In this document: one piece after another, positions 6,999 to 17,829 of the stretch
Layout: each line of letters starts with the position of its first letter
Numbering within the stretch: the first letter of the stretch is position 1
From: Oceanobacillus timonensis
GTDB lineage: Bacteria; Bacillota; Bacilli; Bacillales; Amphibacillaceae
Assembly: GCF_900166635.1 (NCBI RefSeq)
Contig: NZ_LT800497.1
Span: 3,954,344 to 4,018,343 of the forward strand
DNA length: 64,000 bases
Direction: 5' to 3'
The notes under the pieces: model-generated
What the model was told of the DNA's origin: nothing
Databases searched by the model: none
The model's input: only the letters and a program-made list of their open reading frames with translations
Program-made: the position numbers and the translations under genes

Positions 6999-9413
6999 AT
7001 CCTCTGTAACAAATGAATCTTTCGGCTCTACCTTCCATATATCCTCCGCATAACGGCGGACCGTCTCATCAGAAGAGAATCTGCCGGCATTAGCGATATT
7101 AATTAAACTCATTTTCTGCCAGAAAGTTTGATCGCCGTAGGCTTTATCAATTTCTTCCTGTGCCTTTACATAAGAATCGAAGTCGCGCAGAAGAAAATAC
7201 TCATCATTATACTTAATGAGCGAATCAAAAATTTCTCTGCCTTCGTAAACTATGTTTGGAATGGTACCATCAATAAATGCATTTAGCACACGGCGGATAA
7301 CCGGATTTTCATCATACAATTTCTGGGCAGAATATTCCTGACTTTCATAATATGCATACACTTCTTTCTCTGTGAGACCGAAGATATAAATATTATCATC
7401 ACCGACTGCATCTCGGATTTCCACATTGGCTCCGTCCAATGTAGCGAGCGTAATAGCACCATTCAACATCAGCTTCATATTACTTGTACCGGAAGCTTCC
7501 TTCGATGCAAGCGAAATTTGTTCACTGACATCTGCCGCCGGGATAATTTTCTCTGCTAAACTGACATTATAATTTGGCAAGAATACAATTTTTATTTGAT
7601 CATTAATATCCGGGTCATTATTGATTAACTGTGCAGCTTCATTAATACATTTAATAATCACTTTTGCATAATGATAGCTTGGTGCTGCTTTTGCTCCGAA
7701 AATAAACACGCGTTTTTGCATATCTAAATTGGGATTTTCTTTTAAATCTTGATACAGTTTGATAATATGCAATAAATTCAATAGTTGACGTTTATAAGCA
7801 TGCAGTCGCTTAATCTGTACATCAAAGATAGCATCTGCGGAAACGTCAATTTCTGTTGTTTCCAAAATATAATCAGCTAATCTCTGTTTGTTGATTTTCT
7901 TTGCTTGTGCTAAATTTTCCAACACAGCCGGATCCGATTGGTAATTCATCAGCAGTTTCAAATCACCTGGATCTTTTCGCCATGTCTTCCCTATTGTTTC
8001 ATCCAACACATTGGACATGGGTTCATTCACAATTTGAGACCATCTGCGCTGCGCAATTCCATTCGTTTTATTATTAAACCGGTCCGGATAAATAATATAA
8101 AAATCATGCAGGACAACTGTTTTTAATAAATCGGAATGCAACTTCGCCACACCATTGGTACTATGACTGCCGATAATGGATAAATGTGCCATATGCACCT
8201 GCCCATTACGAATAATGCGCGTATTTTCCACCAGGTCATATGGATGCAATTCCTGCATAGTGTGCACATAGCGTGCATCAATCTCTTCTATAATTTGATA
8301 CATACGCGGCAAGGTGCGTTTCATCAGATCAATTGACCATTTTTCCAATGCTTCAGCTAAAATGGTATGATTGGTATAACTCATGACTTTTACGGTAATA
8401 TCCCAAGCCTGCTCCCAGGACAATTCTTCTTCATCAATCAAAATCCGCATCATCTCCGGAACACATAAAGCAGGATGGGTATCGTTGATATGGATAGAAA
8501 CATATTCGCTCAGCTTCGAAATCGGCTGCTGTGCTCGCCTTTTATAATGACGAATAATACTTTGGATTCCTGCTGATACAAAGAAATATTCCTGTGTCAG
8601 TCTGATTAAACGTCCCTGTTCATTGGAATCATCCGGGTACAGAACTGCTGTTAAATCTTCCAATTCTCTGCGTCCCTGTATACTTTGGTATTTATCCTCT
8701 TCCGAAGCAGGAATTTCTACAGACCATAAACGTAATGTATTAACGACATTATTTTCATATCCAACCATTCCGGTATCATAAGGAACCGCACGAAGAATCT
8801 GTTCATTTTCATATACCGGCTTCAGTTTTCCTCTGCCGTTATCAGCCAAATAAACATGCCCGCCGACTCGGACGTCTACTGCTTTACTTTCTCTGCGGAT
8901 TTCCCAAATATTACCGCTTTGCAGCCATTCATCAGGGAGCTCCACTTGATAGCCATCTACAAACCGTTGTTTGAAAAGGCCATAATCATAACGAATACCA
9001 TTTCCATTTCCCGGAAGTCCACAAGAAGCGATAGAATCCATAAAACAGGAAGCTAATCTCCCAAGGCCTCCATTTCCCAACGCCATGTCCTTTTCCACTT
9101 CTGCCAGGCTATCTAAATCTATTCCCAGCTCTGCCAAAGCCTCTCTTGCTGTATCTAGCATACCAAGATTTAATAGATTACTTTTCAGCATTCTCCCCGG
9201 CAGAAACTCGATCGAAAAATAATAAACCTGTTTCTTTTTCCTGTCCACATAATACTTCCATGTATCTCTCCAAGCATCTGCATAACGGGCTTTCACCACA
9301 GCTCCCAGCGTATAGAAAATTTCCTGTTTTGCCGCGTCCTCCAACTCCATCGCATAGTTCTCTCTTAATCTCTGTCTTAACTCTTTTTTAAACATTTCTT
9401 TATCTAAAGCCAT
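6975..9413 (-). CDS. glgP: Glycogen phosphorylase
   Basis: The 812-residue GT35 enzyme releases glucose-1-phosphate from the non-reducing ends of glycogen. The pyridoxal-phosphate lysine is visible as Lys647 in SGTSNMKLMLNG. ALGNGGLGRLASCF near residue 110 and the PALCVPEMMR segment are also conserved. The start is ATG 9413 after AAGGAGCTTAATAC. Oddly, the last seven residues (VQKVQQK) and the stop codon are encoded by the terminal repeat of the mobile-like element at 6700-6998, so the original C-terminus was replaced, apparently without loss of conserved residues. Confidence 0.96.
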   Translation of the reverse strand: MALDKEMFKKELRQRLRENYAMELEDAAKQEIFYTLGAVVKARYADAWRDTWKYYVDRKKKQVYYFSIEFLPGRMLKSNLLNLGMLDTAREALAELGIDLDSLAEVEKDMALGNGGLGRLASCFMDSIASCGLPGNGNGIRYDYGLFKQRFVDGYQVELPDEWLQSGNIWEIRRESKAVDVRVGGHVYLADNGRGKLKPVYENEQILRAVPYDTGMVGYENNVVNTLRLWSVEIPASEEDKYQSIQGRRELEDLTAVLYPDDSNEQGRLIRLTQEYFFVSAGIQSIIRHYKRRAQQPISKLSEYVSIHINDTHPALCVPEMMRILIDEEELSWEQAWDITVKVMSYTNHTILAEALEKWSIDLMKRTLPRMYQIIEEIDARYVHTMQELHPYDLVENTRIIRNGQVHMAHLSIIGSHSTNGVAKLHSDLLKTVVLHDFYIIYPDRFNNKTNGIAQRRWSQIVNEPMSNVLDETIGKTWRKDPGDLKLLMNYQSDPAVLENLAQAKKINKQRLADYILETTEIDVSADAIFDVQIKRLHAYKRQLLNLLHIIKLYQDLKENPNLDMQKRVFIFGAKAAPSYHYAKVIIKCINEAAQLINNDPDINDQIKIVFLPNYNVSLAEKIIPAADVSEQISLASKEASGTSNMKLMLNGAITLATLDGANVEIRDAVGDDNIYIFGLTEKEVYAYYESQEYSAQKLYDENPVIRRVLNAFIDGTIPNIVYEGREIFDSLIKYNDEYFLLRDFDSYVKAQEEIDKAYGDQTFWQKMSLINIANAGRFSSDETVRRYAEDIWKVEPKDSFVTEDVQKVQQK

Positions 9414-9562
9414 GTATTAAGCTCCTTCTCTGCATTATCTAAGTGACACTTTAAGTACTTTTACCCCAAAAATAAAATTCTAACCCTGTACCTTATTTTT
9501 TCTTGGAAAAGCCACTTATCGCACTTAAACGGATGCTGATATGTTTTCAGCCTATAAGAAGG

Positions 9563-9590
9563 TGTTCAAAAAGTCACAACCCTTTGAACA
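9563..9590. repeat. Miniature palindrome of the GTTCAAAAAGT family
   Basis: TGTTCAAA (9563-9570) and TTTGAACA (9583-9590) face each other across 12 bases in the glgA-glgP gap. The ends match the larger elements, suggesting an internally deleted derivative. Confidence 0.5.
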
Positions 9591-9599
9591 CAATCCACC

Positions 9600-11030
9600 C
9601 TATAAAAGTTCTTTATAAAGTAAACGGTATTTATCGCCCGAAAGTTCCCAGCTGAAATCTTGTTCCATCGCAGTTTGTACAAGATGCTCCCATACATCCG
9701 GCTCTTCTTGGAAAACATGGATTGCTTTTTTCAATGCTTCCATCATATAGTATGGGGTAAATAAAGAGAAACCAAACCCGGTACCTGTTTTTTCAATTGG
9801 GTTATATGGCTCTACCGTATCTTTCAGCCCACCTATCTCGTGAATAACCGGCAGCGTACCATAACGCATCGAAATAAGCTGTGATAATCCGCATGGTTCA
9901 AATTTCGAAGGCATCAAAAAGATATCCGCTCCTGCATAAATTTTTTGAGCCAGCGTCACGTCAAATGTGATTTGCACCGCACATTTATTGGGATACCACT
10001 CTGAAATCAATTGAAATGGATGTTCTAATGATGGGTCACCAGTTCCCAACAAAACAAATTGGACATCATATTGCAACAGATTCTCCAATTCTTCCAATAC
10101 AAGATGAAAACCCTTCTGGTGGGTCAAACGGCTGACCACAGCAATAATTGGAACATCCGCTTTCACAGGAAGTCCCATTAATTCTTGCAGCTCTTTCTTA
10201 CATTCTTTTTTGCCTGTTAAGTCCGCTGAAGAATAATTACTCTGAAGCGCTGGATCGGTTGCAGGATCGTTCATTTCATAGTCTATGCCATTGACAATAC
10301 CGGAAAGTTTTTGCCGTTCCTCTCTGAGAATGGTTTCTAAACCATTGCCAAATTCAGTGGTTTGAATTTCTCTTGCATAAGAATGACTGACGGTATTTAC
10401 TTTGTCAGCATATACAATACCGGATTTGAGAAAGTTAATATCATCTTCAAAACGAATCGTACCATCATGATATTTTCTATCGCCTACTCCGAATAAATCA
10501 GATAGTACTTCCGGATGGTACCGCCCTTGAAACTCAATATTATGAATCGTTAAAACCGTTTGGATGTCTTGATAAGCTTCTACCCAATGGTATTTTTCTT
10601 TTAAGAGAAATGGCACCATCGCTGTATGGAAATCATGCACGTGGATAATATCCGGGATGTAATTAATCACTTCCATCATTTCAATCAATGCTAATTGAAA
10701 GAAAGCAAAACGTTCCCCATCATCATAAAAACCATATAAATCATCCCGATTAAAGTAATATAAATTATCGATAAAATAGTAGGTGACCTGGTCCAATTCT
10801 AAACGTTCGATACCACAAAATTGGCTCCTCCAGCCTACATCAACAGAAAAAGAGGTTACGTGCTCCAGGCGCTCCCTATATTTATCCGGCATGTTTTTAT
10901 GAAGCGGCAGGACAACTACCGCTTCCACATCTTTTTTTGCTAATTCTTTCGGGAGCGCACCAATTACGTCTCCGAGCCCGCCTGTCTTAAAAAAAGGAGC
11001 ACACTCCGCACTGGCAAATAATAATTTCAT
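9600..11030 (-). CDS. glgA: Glycogen synthase (ADP-glucose)
   Basis: This 476-residue GT5 enzyme extends alpha-1,4-glucan chains from ADP-glucose. The N-terminal KTGGLGD motif (Lys16) binds the sugar nucleotide. The C-terminal Rossmann domain shows SRLTHQKG, and FEPCGLSQLISMRYG contains the catalytic glutamate region. The start is ATG 11030 behind AGGAGGAAAAGT, 14 bases after the glgD stop, so it is translated from the same mRNA. Length is normal for the bacterial enzyme. Confidence 0.97.
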   Translation of the reverse strand: MKLLFASAECAPFFKTGGLGDVIGALPKELAKKDVEAVVVLPLHKNMPDKYRERLEHVTSFSVDVGWRSQFCGIERLELDQVTYYFIDNLYYFNRDDLYGFYDDGERFAFFQLALIEMMEVINYIPDIIHVHDFHTAMVPFLLKEKYHWVEAYQDIQTVLTIHNIEFQGRYHPEVLSDLFGVGDRKYHDGTIRFEDDINFLKSGIVYADKVNTVSHSYAREIQTTEFGNGLETILREERQKLSGIVNGIDYEMNDPATDPALQSNYSSADLTGKKECKKELQELMGLPVKADVPIIAVVSRLTHQKGFHLVLEELENLLQYDVQFVLLGTGDPSLEHPFQLISEWYPNKCAVQITFDVTLAQKIYAGADIFLMPSKFEPCGLSQLISMRYGTLPVIHEIGGLKDTVEPYNPIEKTGTGFGFSLFTPYYMMEALKKAIHVFQEEPDVWEHLVQTAMEQDFSWELSGDKYRLLYKELL

Positions 11031-11044
11031 ACTTTTCCTCCTTC

Positions 11045-12217
11045 TTATCTCTCTAATTCGCTGACTGCCACTCCGTTGGCAAGCATATCATTGGTCACAT
11101 GCTGATATTTTTCAATAACAATTGGATTATCTCTGGTTCCAATGATTTGTACGCCCGGATCTACAACAACTTCCTTATCCAAAATGGCATTTTGTATCTT
11201 TGCTCCCGTACATATTTTTGCACTTGGCATAACAATGGAATCAATCACTTCTGTTCCTTTGTCTATTACGGTTCCACGGGAAATAGAGGAGCCTTGTACT
11301 TTTCCTTCCACAATGCAGCCTGTTGCGAATTGGCTGTTGTTTACTTCAGATGACTCGGAATAATACGTTGGTACTTCATTTTTTAATTTTGTATATATTT
11401 TTTGATTCGAATATAGAAGGGAACTAAACTTTTGCTGGTTCAACATATCAAGCGATGCATTATAATATGAATTTATATCAAATATATTACTTAAATAACC
11501 GGTATGCTCATAACTGGAGCTTTTGACAGTATGAATTTTTTTACGCAGGAAATCCTGAATATCTGCAGACATTCCTTCTTGCTGTCCTTCTTTTAATTCT
11601 CGGATCAGCCAATCGGTCTGCACGATGTAAATATCCATACAGAGATTCTCTTGTTCCGCCGTTTGCACATGCTCCATATATGGACGAACCTCTGTGATTT
11701 GACCATTATCTGTCAGAGATAATACTGCATCTGTCTGGCAAATTTTTTCTGATTCCACTTTTTTATAAACAACTGTCATTTCATTGTTTTGTTGCTGGTG
11801 AATTTTCAAAACAGCACGCAAGTCAATATTACAAATCATTTTACTGCTCATATACACCGTATATTCGGATTTGGACTTTTCGAGATAATCAATCAGCGGA
11901 CGATAATAACTCTGATTATGTGCTTTTAATTTCAAAAAGTCCTGATAAAGGTGGATAAAGAAACGATTATGGACGCCATCCAAGTTCCACTCTTTTCCTC
12001 CGCCAATATGATCGAATACAGATTGTGTCTCTCCTTCATTAAAAATCATATACACTGTATTTATATTGGCGTTCACAATACTGGAAAGGGGAAAATCTAT
12101 CAACCTATACTTACATGCAAACGGCAACGTTGCTAATGGCCTCTCATTGGTTAATGGAAGTAAAGCGTTATAACGTTGAATATTCCCTAAAATGGCACAA
12201 ATTTTATTAGTCCTCAT
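11045..12217 (-). CDS. glgD: GlgD-type ADP-glucose pyrophosphorylase subunit
   Basis: The 390-residue protein is homologous to GlgC but the catalytic glycine-rich loop is altered: the N-terminus reads [11 protein letters not shown] in place of GGxGxRL. This matches GlgD, which pairs with GlgC to form a more active, differently regulated enzyme. A left-handed beta-helix domain follows the nucleotidyltransferase domain. Its ATG at 12217 overlaps the end of glgC by 11 bases, with a GGAGTG ribosome site inside glgC, so translation is coupled. Confidence 0.94.
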   Translation of the reverse strand: MRTNKICAILGNIQRYNALLPLTNERPLATLPFACKYRLIDFPLSSIVNANINTVYMIFNEGETQSVFDHIGGGKEWNLDGVHNRFFIHLYQDFLKLKAHNQSYYRPLIDYLEKSKSEYTVYMSSKMICNIDLRAVLKIHQQQNNEMTVVYKKVESEKICQTDAVLSLTDNGQITEVRPYMEHVQTAEQENLCMDIYIVQTDWLIRELKEGQQEGMSADIQDFLRKKIHTVKSSSYEHTGYLSNIFDINSYYNASLDMLNQQKFSSLLYSNQKIYTKLKNEVPTYYSESSEVNNSQFATGCIVEGKVQGSSISRGTVIDKGTEVIDSIVMPSAKICTGAKIQNAILDKEVVVDPGVQIIGTRDNPIVIEKYQHVTNDMLANGVAVSELER

Positions 12218-13349
12218 CCATCGTCACTCCAATCACTTCAGAATAGCCAACTACCCCAACCTCGTTTGTACCGTCAATTACCGTATTATCACCGACAACC
12301 GCATCTTCTCCAATAATTGCCCGGCGGATGCTGACATTTTTTCCGATACTTGCTCCCGGCATAACGAAACTATCGGTAATGCTCGATCCTTCTTTCACTT
12401 GTACATCATTGGATAGAATACTATTTTCAATATGTCCTGCTACATAACACCCATCTACAATTAAGGAATCTGTGACAGAAGCTGTATCCGTTAAGAAATT
12501 TGGGGGCGAAATCGTATTTCTGGAGTACACACGCCAAGTTTTATCACGAATATTCAAATTCATCTCCGGATTAATAAACTCCATATTTGCCTCCCAGAGT
12601 GAATCAATCGTTCCGACGTCCTTCCAATAACCAGAAAAACGATACACAAATACATTCTCACTGCCTTCTAAATAAGAAGGGATAACATGTTTACCAAAAT
12701 CCAGCATATGATCATCCTTCGAATAGCTGCTTAACAGAACCTCACGCAACCGGGCCCAATTAAAGATATAGATACCCATGGATGCCAGATTACTCTTCGG
12801 GTTTTCCGGCTTTTCTTCAAATTCAATAATCCGGTCATTTTCATCGGTATTCATGATTCCAAAACGGGATGCTTCTTTTTCGGGAACCTCCAGCACAGCG
12901 ACCGTCAAAGCAGCGTCATTCTCCTTGTGCGTCTCCAGCATTTCTTCATAATCCATCTTATAAATATGATCTCCAGATAATACAAGCAAATATTCCGGGT
13001 TCATCTCATCAATATAAGCAATGTTCTGATAGATGGCATGTGCTGTCCCTTCAAACCATTTACCACCTTCTGATCCAGCATAAGGCTGAAGAATGGTTAC
13101 ACCGGAGCTGATTCCATCAAGCCCCCAGCTTGTCCCGTTATCAACATGGTTATTTAACGCCAGTGGTTGATACTGTGTCACTACCCCCACATTTTTAATA
13201 CCTGAATTCGCACAGTTACTTAACGTAAAATCAATAATACGGTATCTTCCGCCAAAAGGAACGGCTGGTTTAGCGATATTTTTTGTCAGTTTCCCTAATC
13301 GCGAACCCTTTCCTCCCGCAAGAATCATTGCTAGCATCTCATTTTTCAT
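12207..13349 (-). CDS. glgC: Glucose-1-phosphate adenylyltransferase
   Basis: GlgC makes ADP-glucose from ATP and glucose-1-phosphate, the committed step of glycogen synthesis. The 380-residue protein has [14 protein letters not shown] at the N-terminus, the [15 protein letters not shown] substrate segment and a C-terminal hexapeptide beta-helix. The ATG at 13349 lacks a ribosome site at normal spacing. A GGGGGACAG site lies upstream of an eight-base-pair hairpin, and a 11-codon leader reading frame (13339-13374) overlaps the start, which suggests coupled translation. Confidence 0.97.
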   Translation of the reverse strand: MKNEMLAMILAGGKGSRLGKLTKNIAKPAVPFGGRYRIIDFTLSNCANSGIKNVGVVTQYQPLALNNHVDNGTSWGLDGISSGVTILQPYAGSEGGKWFEGTAHAIYQNIAYIDEMNPEYLLVLSGDHIYKMDYEEMLETHKENDAALTVAVLEVPEKEASRFGIMNTDENDRIIEFEEKPENPKSNLASMGIYIFNWARLREVLLSSYSKDDHMLDFGKHVIPSYLEGSENVFVYRFSGYWKDVGTIDSLWEANMEFINPEMNLNIRDKTWRVYSRNTISPPNFLTDTASVTDSLIVDGCYVAGHIENSILSNDVQVKEGSSITDSFVMPGASIGKNVSIRRAIIGEDAVVGDNTVIDGTNEVGVVGYSEVIGVTMDED

Positions 13350-13374
13350 ATATTCGGTGAAAGCAGCCTTTCAC
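13339..13374 (-). CDS. Possible leader peptide overlapping the glgC start
   Basis: GTG at 13374 follows an AAAGGGGGACAG ribosome site at good spacing and encodes [11 protein letters not shown] before a TGA at 13339-13341, inside the first codons of glgC. The same stretch forms the hairpin GGTGAAAG/CTTTCACC directly upstream of the glgC ATG. Ribosomes finishing the leader could open the hairpin and restart on glgC. This is an inference from sequence geometry only. Confidence 0.35.
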   Translation of the reverse strand: MKGCFHRIYEK

Positions 13375-13496
13375 CTGTCCCCCTTTTGATTACTTCTTCA
13401 AAACTTATTGCAAAAGTAAACCTTGGTGTATATACAATATCTTTTTAAAGGATACATAATAGATCCAATAAAAAGGATATGCTTCATGATGAAAAA

Positions 13497-15425
13497 CTAC
13501 TTAGCAGATGGACGTTTTCTCGGTATTTTGATGTTATCTGGTTGTAAAATTAACGCGCCCAGTGCCGGTACTACGGTCTTAATTTGATACGGATACTCTT
13601 TAAAAGGAATTTCTTCTGTCAGCTGATCCGGATTATGCGCTTCCCAAGTGCCTCCGAATTCTTTCATTTCTGTATTCCATATTTCTTTGTAGCTTCCTTC
13701 AAACGGGACTCCAACAGGAAAATCCTGACGTTCTAAAGGGGTCATATTTAAAATAATAATCAGAAAATCCTTTTTCTTCTTACTTTTCCGGATAAAACTG
13801 AGCACAGATTCATCTCGATTGTCCGCATCAATAATGGAAATGGTGTCATAGCTTTCTTCCAATTCCCATAATGCCGGCTGTTCTTTATACAAGGCATTTA
13901 AACTGGAAGTAAAATGCTGCATGCTTTTGTTCAGCGTATCTTCTAAATCACGCCACTCTAACCCTTCATCATACTTCCATTCCAAGAATTGCCCCCATTC
14001 ACTGCCCATGAACAAAAGTTTTTTTCCTGGATGTGTCATCTTATACGTATACAGATTACGCAATTGTGCAAATTGTTTATATCTATCTCCCCACATCTTA
14101 TGCATCAAACTCTTTTTCCCATGTACAACTTCATCATGAGAAAGGGGCAGAATAAAGTTTTCCTGCATCATATACATAAAAGAGAAGGTAATTAAGTTAA
14201 AATGATCTTTCCTGAAAACCGGATCCATTTCATAGAATGCAAGCACATCATTCATCCAGCCCATATTCCATTTATAATCAAAACCAAGCGCTCCTGTTTC
14301 AACTAATCCTGTAATCTGGGTATCAGATGAACTTTCTTCTGCAATCATAATGACATCCGGATGGGCTAACTTGATAACTGCATTCAGCTTTTGCAGAAAA
14401 TAGTACCCCTCATAGTTCCGATTACCACCTTCATGATTTGGTTCCCAAGGACCGTCATCATAATCTAAATAAAGCATACTGGAAACAGCATCCACACGAA
14501 TGCCATCGATATGATACATCTCTAACCAGAACAGCGCACTGGAAATGAGAAAGGATTGCACTTCTGGTTTGCCTAAGTCAAAATTAACAGACCCCCAGCG
14601 GATATTTGCTGCCCGGTCCGGATTTTCATATTCAAATTGCGGTGTACCGTCATATCTTGGCAGAGCGTCATCATTAATACAGCAGTGACCTGGAACCCAG
14701 TCCACAAATACTCCTATATTATTTCGATGACACGCCTCTACAAAATCCTGAAATTCCTCCGGTTTACCATAATAGGAACTTAAAGCAAAGTAACCTATCA
14801 ATTGGTATCCCCATGAGGCTCCCAGAGGGTGCTCCATTAACGGCATAAATTCAATATGAGTGTATCCCATCTCCTTCACGTAAGGAATTAATTCTTCCTT
14901 TAAGTCTGCAAAGGAATAAGAGGTTCCATCCTCATGATGTTTCCAGGAGCTGGCATGTACCTCATAAATGTTTATGGGCCGCTTAAAGTAATTAGAACGT
15001 TTTTTTCTTCCGTACCATAATCCGTCCTTCCATTTTTTCTCCGGGACATGATGAATGACCGCAGCATTATCCGGTCTTTTTTCAAATGCAAATGCGAATG
15101 GGTCGATTTTATATACTTCTCTGCCATCTGCCTGGCGGATTTTGTACTTGTATAAATCATTTTCGGAAGGCTTCGCAGTGAATACTTCCCAATAGCCATA
15201 GGATTCATTTTTTTGCATCGGCAAGGATTCATCCCAATCATTAAAAGTGCCGACAAGCCAAACCTGCTGTGCATTCGGTGCCCAGACACGGAAGACAAAG
15301 CCTGTCTCCCCATCCCACTCCTTTTGGTGATATCCAAAAATATGCTGGCTGTAAAAATTTTCGCCTGTATGGAATCTTTTTACCGCATCTTCTGTTTCCA
15401 ATTCCAAATACTCATTAGTTTGCAT
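13497..15425 (-). CDS. glgB: 1,4-alpha-glucan branching enzyme
   Basis: GlgB cuts an alpha-1,4 chain and rejoins it as an alpha-1,6 branch. An N-terminal CBM48 domain ([20 protein letters not shown]) precedes the GH13 barrel, with the nucleophile in [12 protein letters not shown], the acid/base in MIAEESS and LSHDEVVHG nearby. I start at ATG 15425 (642 residues), after GGTGGTG. An upstream extension to 15470 is open, but it reads through the end of a repeat element. It is the second gene of the operon, after pgcA. Confidence 0.95.
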   Translation of the reverse strand: MQTNEYLELETEDAVKRFHTGENFYSQHIFGYHQKEWDGETGFVFRVWAPNAQQVWLVGTFNDWDESLPMQKNESYGYWEVFTAKPSENDLYKYKIRQADGREVYKIDPFAFAFEKRPDNAAVIHHVPEKKWKDGLWYGRKKRSNYFKRPINIYEVHASSWKHHEDGTSYSFADLKEELIPYVKEMGYTHIEFMPLMEHPLGASWGYQLIGYFALSSYYGKPEEFQDFVEACHRNNIGVFVDWVPGHCCINDDALPRYDGTPQFEYENPDRAANIRWGSVNFDLGKPEVQSFLISSALFWLEMYHIDGIRVDAVSSMLYLDYDDGPWEPNHEGGNRNYEGYYFLQKLNAVIKLAHPDVIMIAEESSSDTQITGLVETGALGFDYKWNMGWMNDVLAFYEMDPVFRKDHFNLITFSFMYMMQENFILPLSHDEVVHGKKSLMHKMWGDRYKQFAQLRNLYTYKMTHPGKKLLFMGSEWGQFLEWKYDEGLEWRDLEDTLNKSMQHFTSSLNALYKEQPALWELEESYDTISIIDADNRDESVLSFIRKSKKKKDFLIIILNMTPLERQDFPVGVPFEGSYKEIWNTEMKEFGGTWEAHNPDQLTEEIPFKEYPYQIKTVVPALGALILQPDNIKIPRKRPSAK

Positions 15426-15453
15426 TTCTCCATTCACCACCCATTGAAGTGCG

Positions 15454-15536
15454 TGTTCAAAAAGTACCAAGGATTTTTAGTGGGTCCTCTTCAAAGCAAA
15501 CACATTCGCTGCTTATGATTCGGTACTTTTTGAACA
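15454..15536. repeat. Short GTTCAAAAAGT-family element between pgcA and glgB
   Basis: TGTTCAAAAAGTACC (15454-15468) is perfectly inverted as GGTACTTTTTGAACA (15522-15536), a 15-base terminal repeat around a 53-base core that differs from the long copies. It could form a hairpin in the operon mRNA just upstream of glgB. Confidence 0.65.
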
Positions 15537-15566
15537 TCTTCTTAAAACGTGTTCCTACAGTTATTT

Positions 15567-17300
15567 TCAGCTGGTTACATTGGTTATTTCAGAAATGGCT
15601 GCTGAATACGTTTTGATTTTTTCCTCTGCCACTTCTTCACTTCCGGCTTTCACACCGATATAGAATTTAATTTTAGGCTCTGTTCCAGAAGGACGTGCAG
15701 CTATCCAGCTATCATCTTCCAGGAAGTACTTTAATACATCTGACGATGGTGTCTCCATCGTTGTCACTGCCCCGTCTGCATGTACTTTTTCCTGCAATTT
15801 GTAATCCTCCGTACTAACAACATTTGCACCTCCGAAAGTTGCCGGAGGGTCTTCCCGCAGCTGTTTCATTAGGGTAGCTATTTTCGCTGATCCTTCCAAA
15901 CCGCTCATCGTAATAGATATTGTTTTTTCCTGGTAGTTTCCGAATTCTTCAAAAATAGCTTCCAATGCATCATATAAGTTTTCACCTTTCTGTTTGTAGA
16001 AAGCAGCTACTTCTGCTATCAATACAAGGGCCTGAATCGCATCTTTATCTCTGACAAACGGTTTTACCAGGTAGCCGTAACTCTCTTCAAAACCAAATAA
16101 AAATGTCTGTGAGCCATCTTCCTGATATTCTTGAATTTTTTCAGCGATAAATTTAAAACCGGTAAGCACACTCACCATTTTGGTCTGGTATTTTTCAGCA
16201 ATGGCAGTAGAAAGTTCACTGGAAACAATTGATTTTAATACCACAGCATTTCCCGGTAATGTACCTGCTTCTTGCCGTGCTTTTAAAATATAATCCTGCA
16301 TTAACGCACCAATTTGGTTTCCGCTTAGCACTTTGTATGTTCCATCAGGCATCTTCACCGCAACACCCATCCGATCGGCATCCGGGTCTGTCGCAACCAG
16401 CAAATCAGCTCCCTTTTGTTCACCTAATGAGATAGCATACTCAAACGCGGAATGTTCTTCTGGGTTAGGGGATTTAACCGTAGTAAAATCAGGATCAGCA
16501 ACGCTTTGTTCAGGGACAAATGTGAATCCGGTAAATCCGGCTTGTTCCAATGCTTTTTCTCCCAGCATCTTCCCTGCACCATGCAGCGGAGTGAAAACGA
16601 GTTTTAAATCTTTCCCTTCTTCCCTTACCAGGTCTCTATTAATCGTTACCGTATCGATTTCCTGTAAGTAAGCATCGTCTACTTCTTTGCCAATGATTTG
16701 CAGCAGTCCTTTTTCTTTTGCTTCATCCTCTGGCACTACGTCTATCTGCAGCGGGTTCTCTACAGAGCGCACGTATGCTGTCAAAGCATCTGCATCTTTT
16801 GGTGCCATCTGCCCGCCGCTTTCTCCATAAACTTTGTAACCATTATAGTTTGCCGGGTTATGTGATGCCGTAATCATAATTCCTGCCAATGCATTCAGAT
16901 GTCTTACCGCAAAGGACAACTCTGGCGTCGGGCGCAGCGATTCAAATACGTAGGATGGAATGCCGTGTCTGGCCAGTGTTTTAGCAGCTTCCAAAGCAAA
17001 TTCAGGTGACTTGTGCCTGGAATCGTAAGCAATTGCAACGCCCCTGGATTTACTCGCTTCCGAACTGTTTTCCATGAATCGGGCCAAGCCTTCTGTAGCT
17101 TGTCTCACCGTATAAATGTTCATCCGGTTAATCCCCGCCCCTAGTATTCCACGCATGCCGGCAGTTCCAAATTCCAAAGGTTTGGAGAAAGCATCTTCTC
17201 GTTCTGCCTCATTGTTTGATAGATTTTCCAGCTCTGTTTTCAATTCTCTATCCAGAAATTCTTCCTTTTTCCATTGTTCATAGGTGTTTTGATATGACAT
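15567..17300 (-). CDS. pgcA: Alpha-phosphoglucomutase / phosphomannomutase
   Basis: PgcA interconverts glucose-6-phosphate and glucose-1-phosphate, feeding the glycogen genes downstream. In this 577-residue protein the phosphoserine loop ITASHNP gives catalytic Ser146. DPDADRMGV is the metal loop, GFEESYG the sugar loop and RPSGTEPKIKFY the phosphate-binding loop. The ATG at 17300 lies five bases after GGGGGAG; an in-frame GTG at 17306 overlaps that site and is rejected. It is the promoter-proximal gene of the operon. Confidence 0.95.
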   Translation of the reverse strand: MSYQNTYEQWKKEEFLDRELKTELENLSNNEAEREDAFSKPLEFGTAGMRGILGAGINRMNIYTVRQATEGLARFMENSSEASKSRGVAIAYDSRHKSPEFALEAAKTLARHGIPSYVFESLRPTPELSFAVRHLNALAGIMITASHNPANYNGYKVYGESGGQMAPKDADALTAYVRSVENPLQIDVVPEDEAKEKGLLQIIGKEVDDAYLQEIDTVTINRDLVREEGKDLKLVFTPLHGAGKMLGEKALEQAGFTGFTFVPEQSVADPDFTTVKSPNPEEHSAFEYAISLGEQKGADLLVATDPDADRMGVAVKMPDGTYKVLSGNQIGALMQDYILKARQEAGTLPGNAVVLKSIVSSELSTAIAEKYQTKMVSVLTGFKFIAEKIQEYQEDGSQTFLFGFEESYGYLVKPFVRDKDAIQALVLIAEVAAFYKQKGENLYDALEAIFEEFGNYQEKTISITMSGLEGSAKIATLMKQLREDPPATFGGANVVSTEDYKLQEKVHADGAVTTMETPSSDVLKYFLEDDSWIAARPSGTEPKIKFYIGVKAGSEEVAEEKIKTYSAAISEITNVTS

Positions 17301-17312
17301 AAACACTCCCCC

Positions 17313-17786
17313 TTCAACATTAAAAACAACGTACTGGCTTACTGCTACTCCGAATCACATCCGCCTTTCCTTTTCCGTAACGAAAAATGAATATATAAAA
17401 AAACACCGCTTCAACCCCATCTTTATATGTTGTTCATATATGGAATGGTCCCATGTTATAAGTGATAACACGTCTGCGATGTTTACAATTGGATGATGTG
17501 ATTCATTGAAATAAAGCCTGTCCTTCTTCAGCTGTTATGTGAGTCATCTATTAAGTTGTCTTTATAATATCTTAATTTTCTAATATCTATATAAGAAAAG
17601 CCAATCTGACAGTACAACTGCAAGTATTTATTTCTATATAGCAGTAAGCAGGTTTCTTGAGTTTATTATACTATAAAACCTTACATATTTATACATTGAA
17701 TTTAAGAAAAAGAGATTAAATTCGTAATACAGATTGACTAGTTGATATAAGGGTGCTTATTTACTAGAATAATAAGTTAAAATAAA
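17313..17786. other. Long AT-rich intergenic region upstream of the glycogen operon
   Basis: No gene or clear RNA is visible in this stretch. It must contain the promoter of the pgcA-glg operon on the minus strand. Several TATAAT-like words occur (for example near 17665), but none has a convincing -35 partner at standard spacing. Confidence 0.4.
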
Positions 17787-17787
17787 A

Positions 17788-17828
17788 AACTTCATTCCGC
17801 AGAAATATATCCGCAGAATGAAGTTTCT
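17788..17828 (-). terminator. Intrinsic terminator of the MarR-MFS operon
   Basis: On the minus strand AAACTTCATTC pairs with GAATGAAGTTT and is followed by a T run; it lies just after the MFS stop. Confidence 0.8.
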
Positions 17829-17829
17829 T

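Noticed and set aside
6790..7038. Open frame crossing the repeat element and the end of glgP
   Set aside because: It exists only because the repeat is open in one frame. It has no start site and no similarity to the same frame in copy 2.
17313..17786. Hidden gene or RNA in the 470-base gap before pgcA
   Set aside because: Both strands are rich in stops, and no stable hairpin with conserved features or ribosome site was found.
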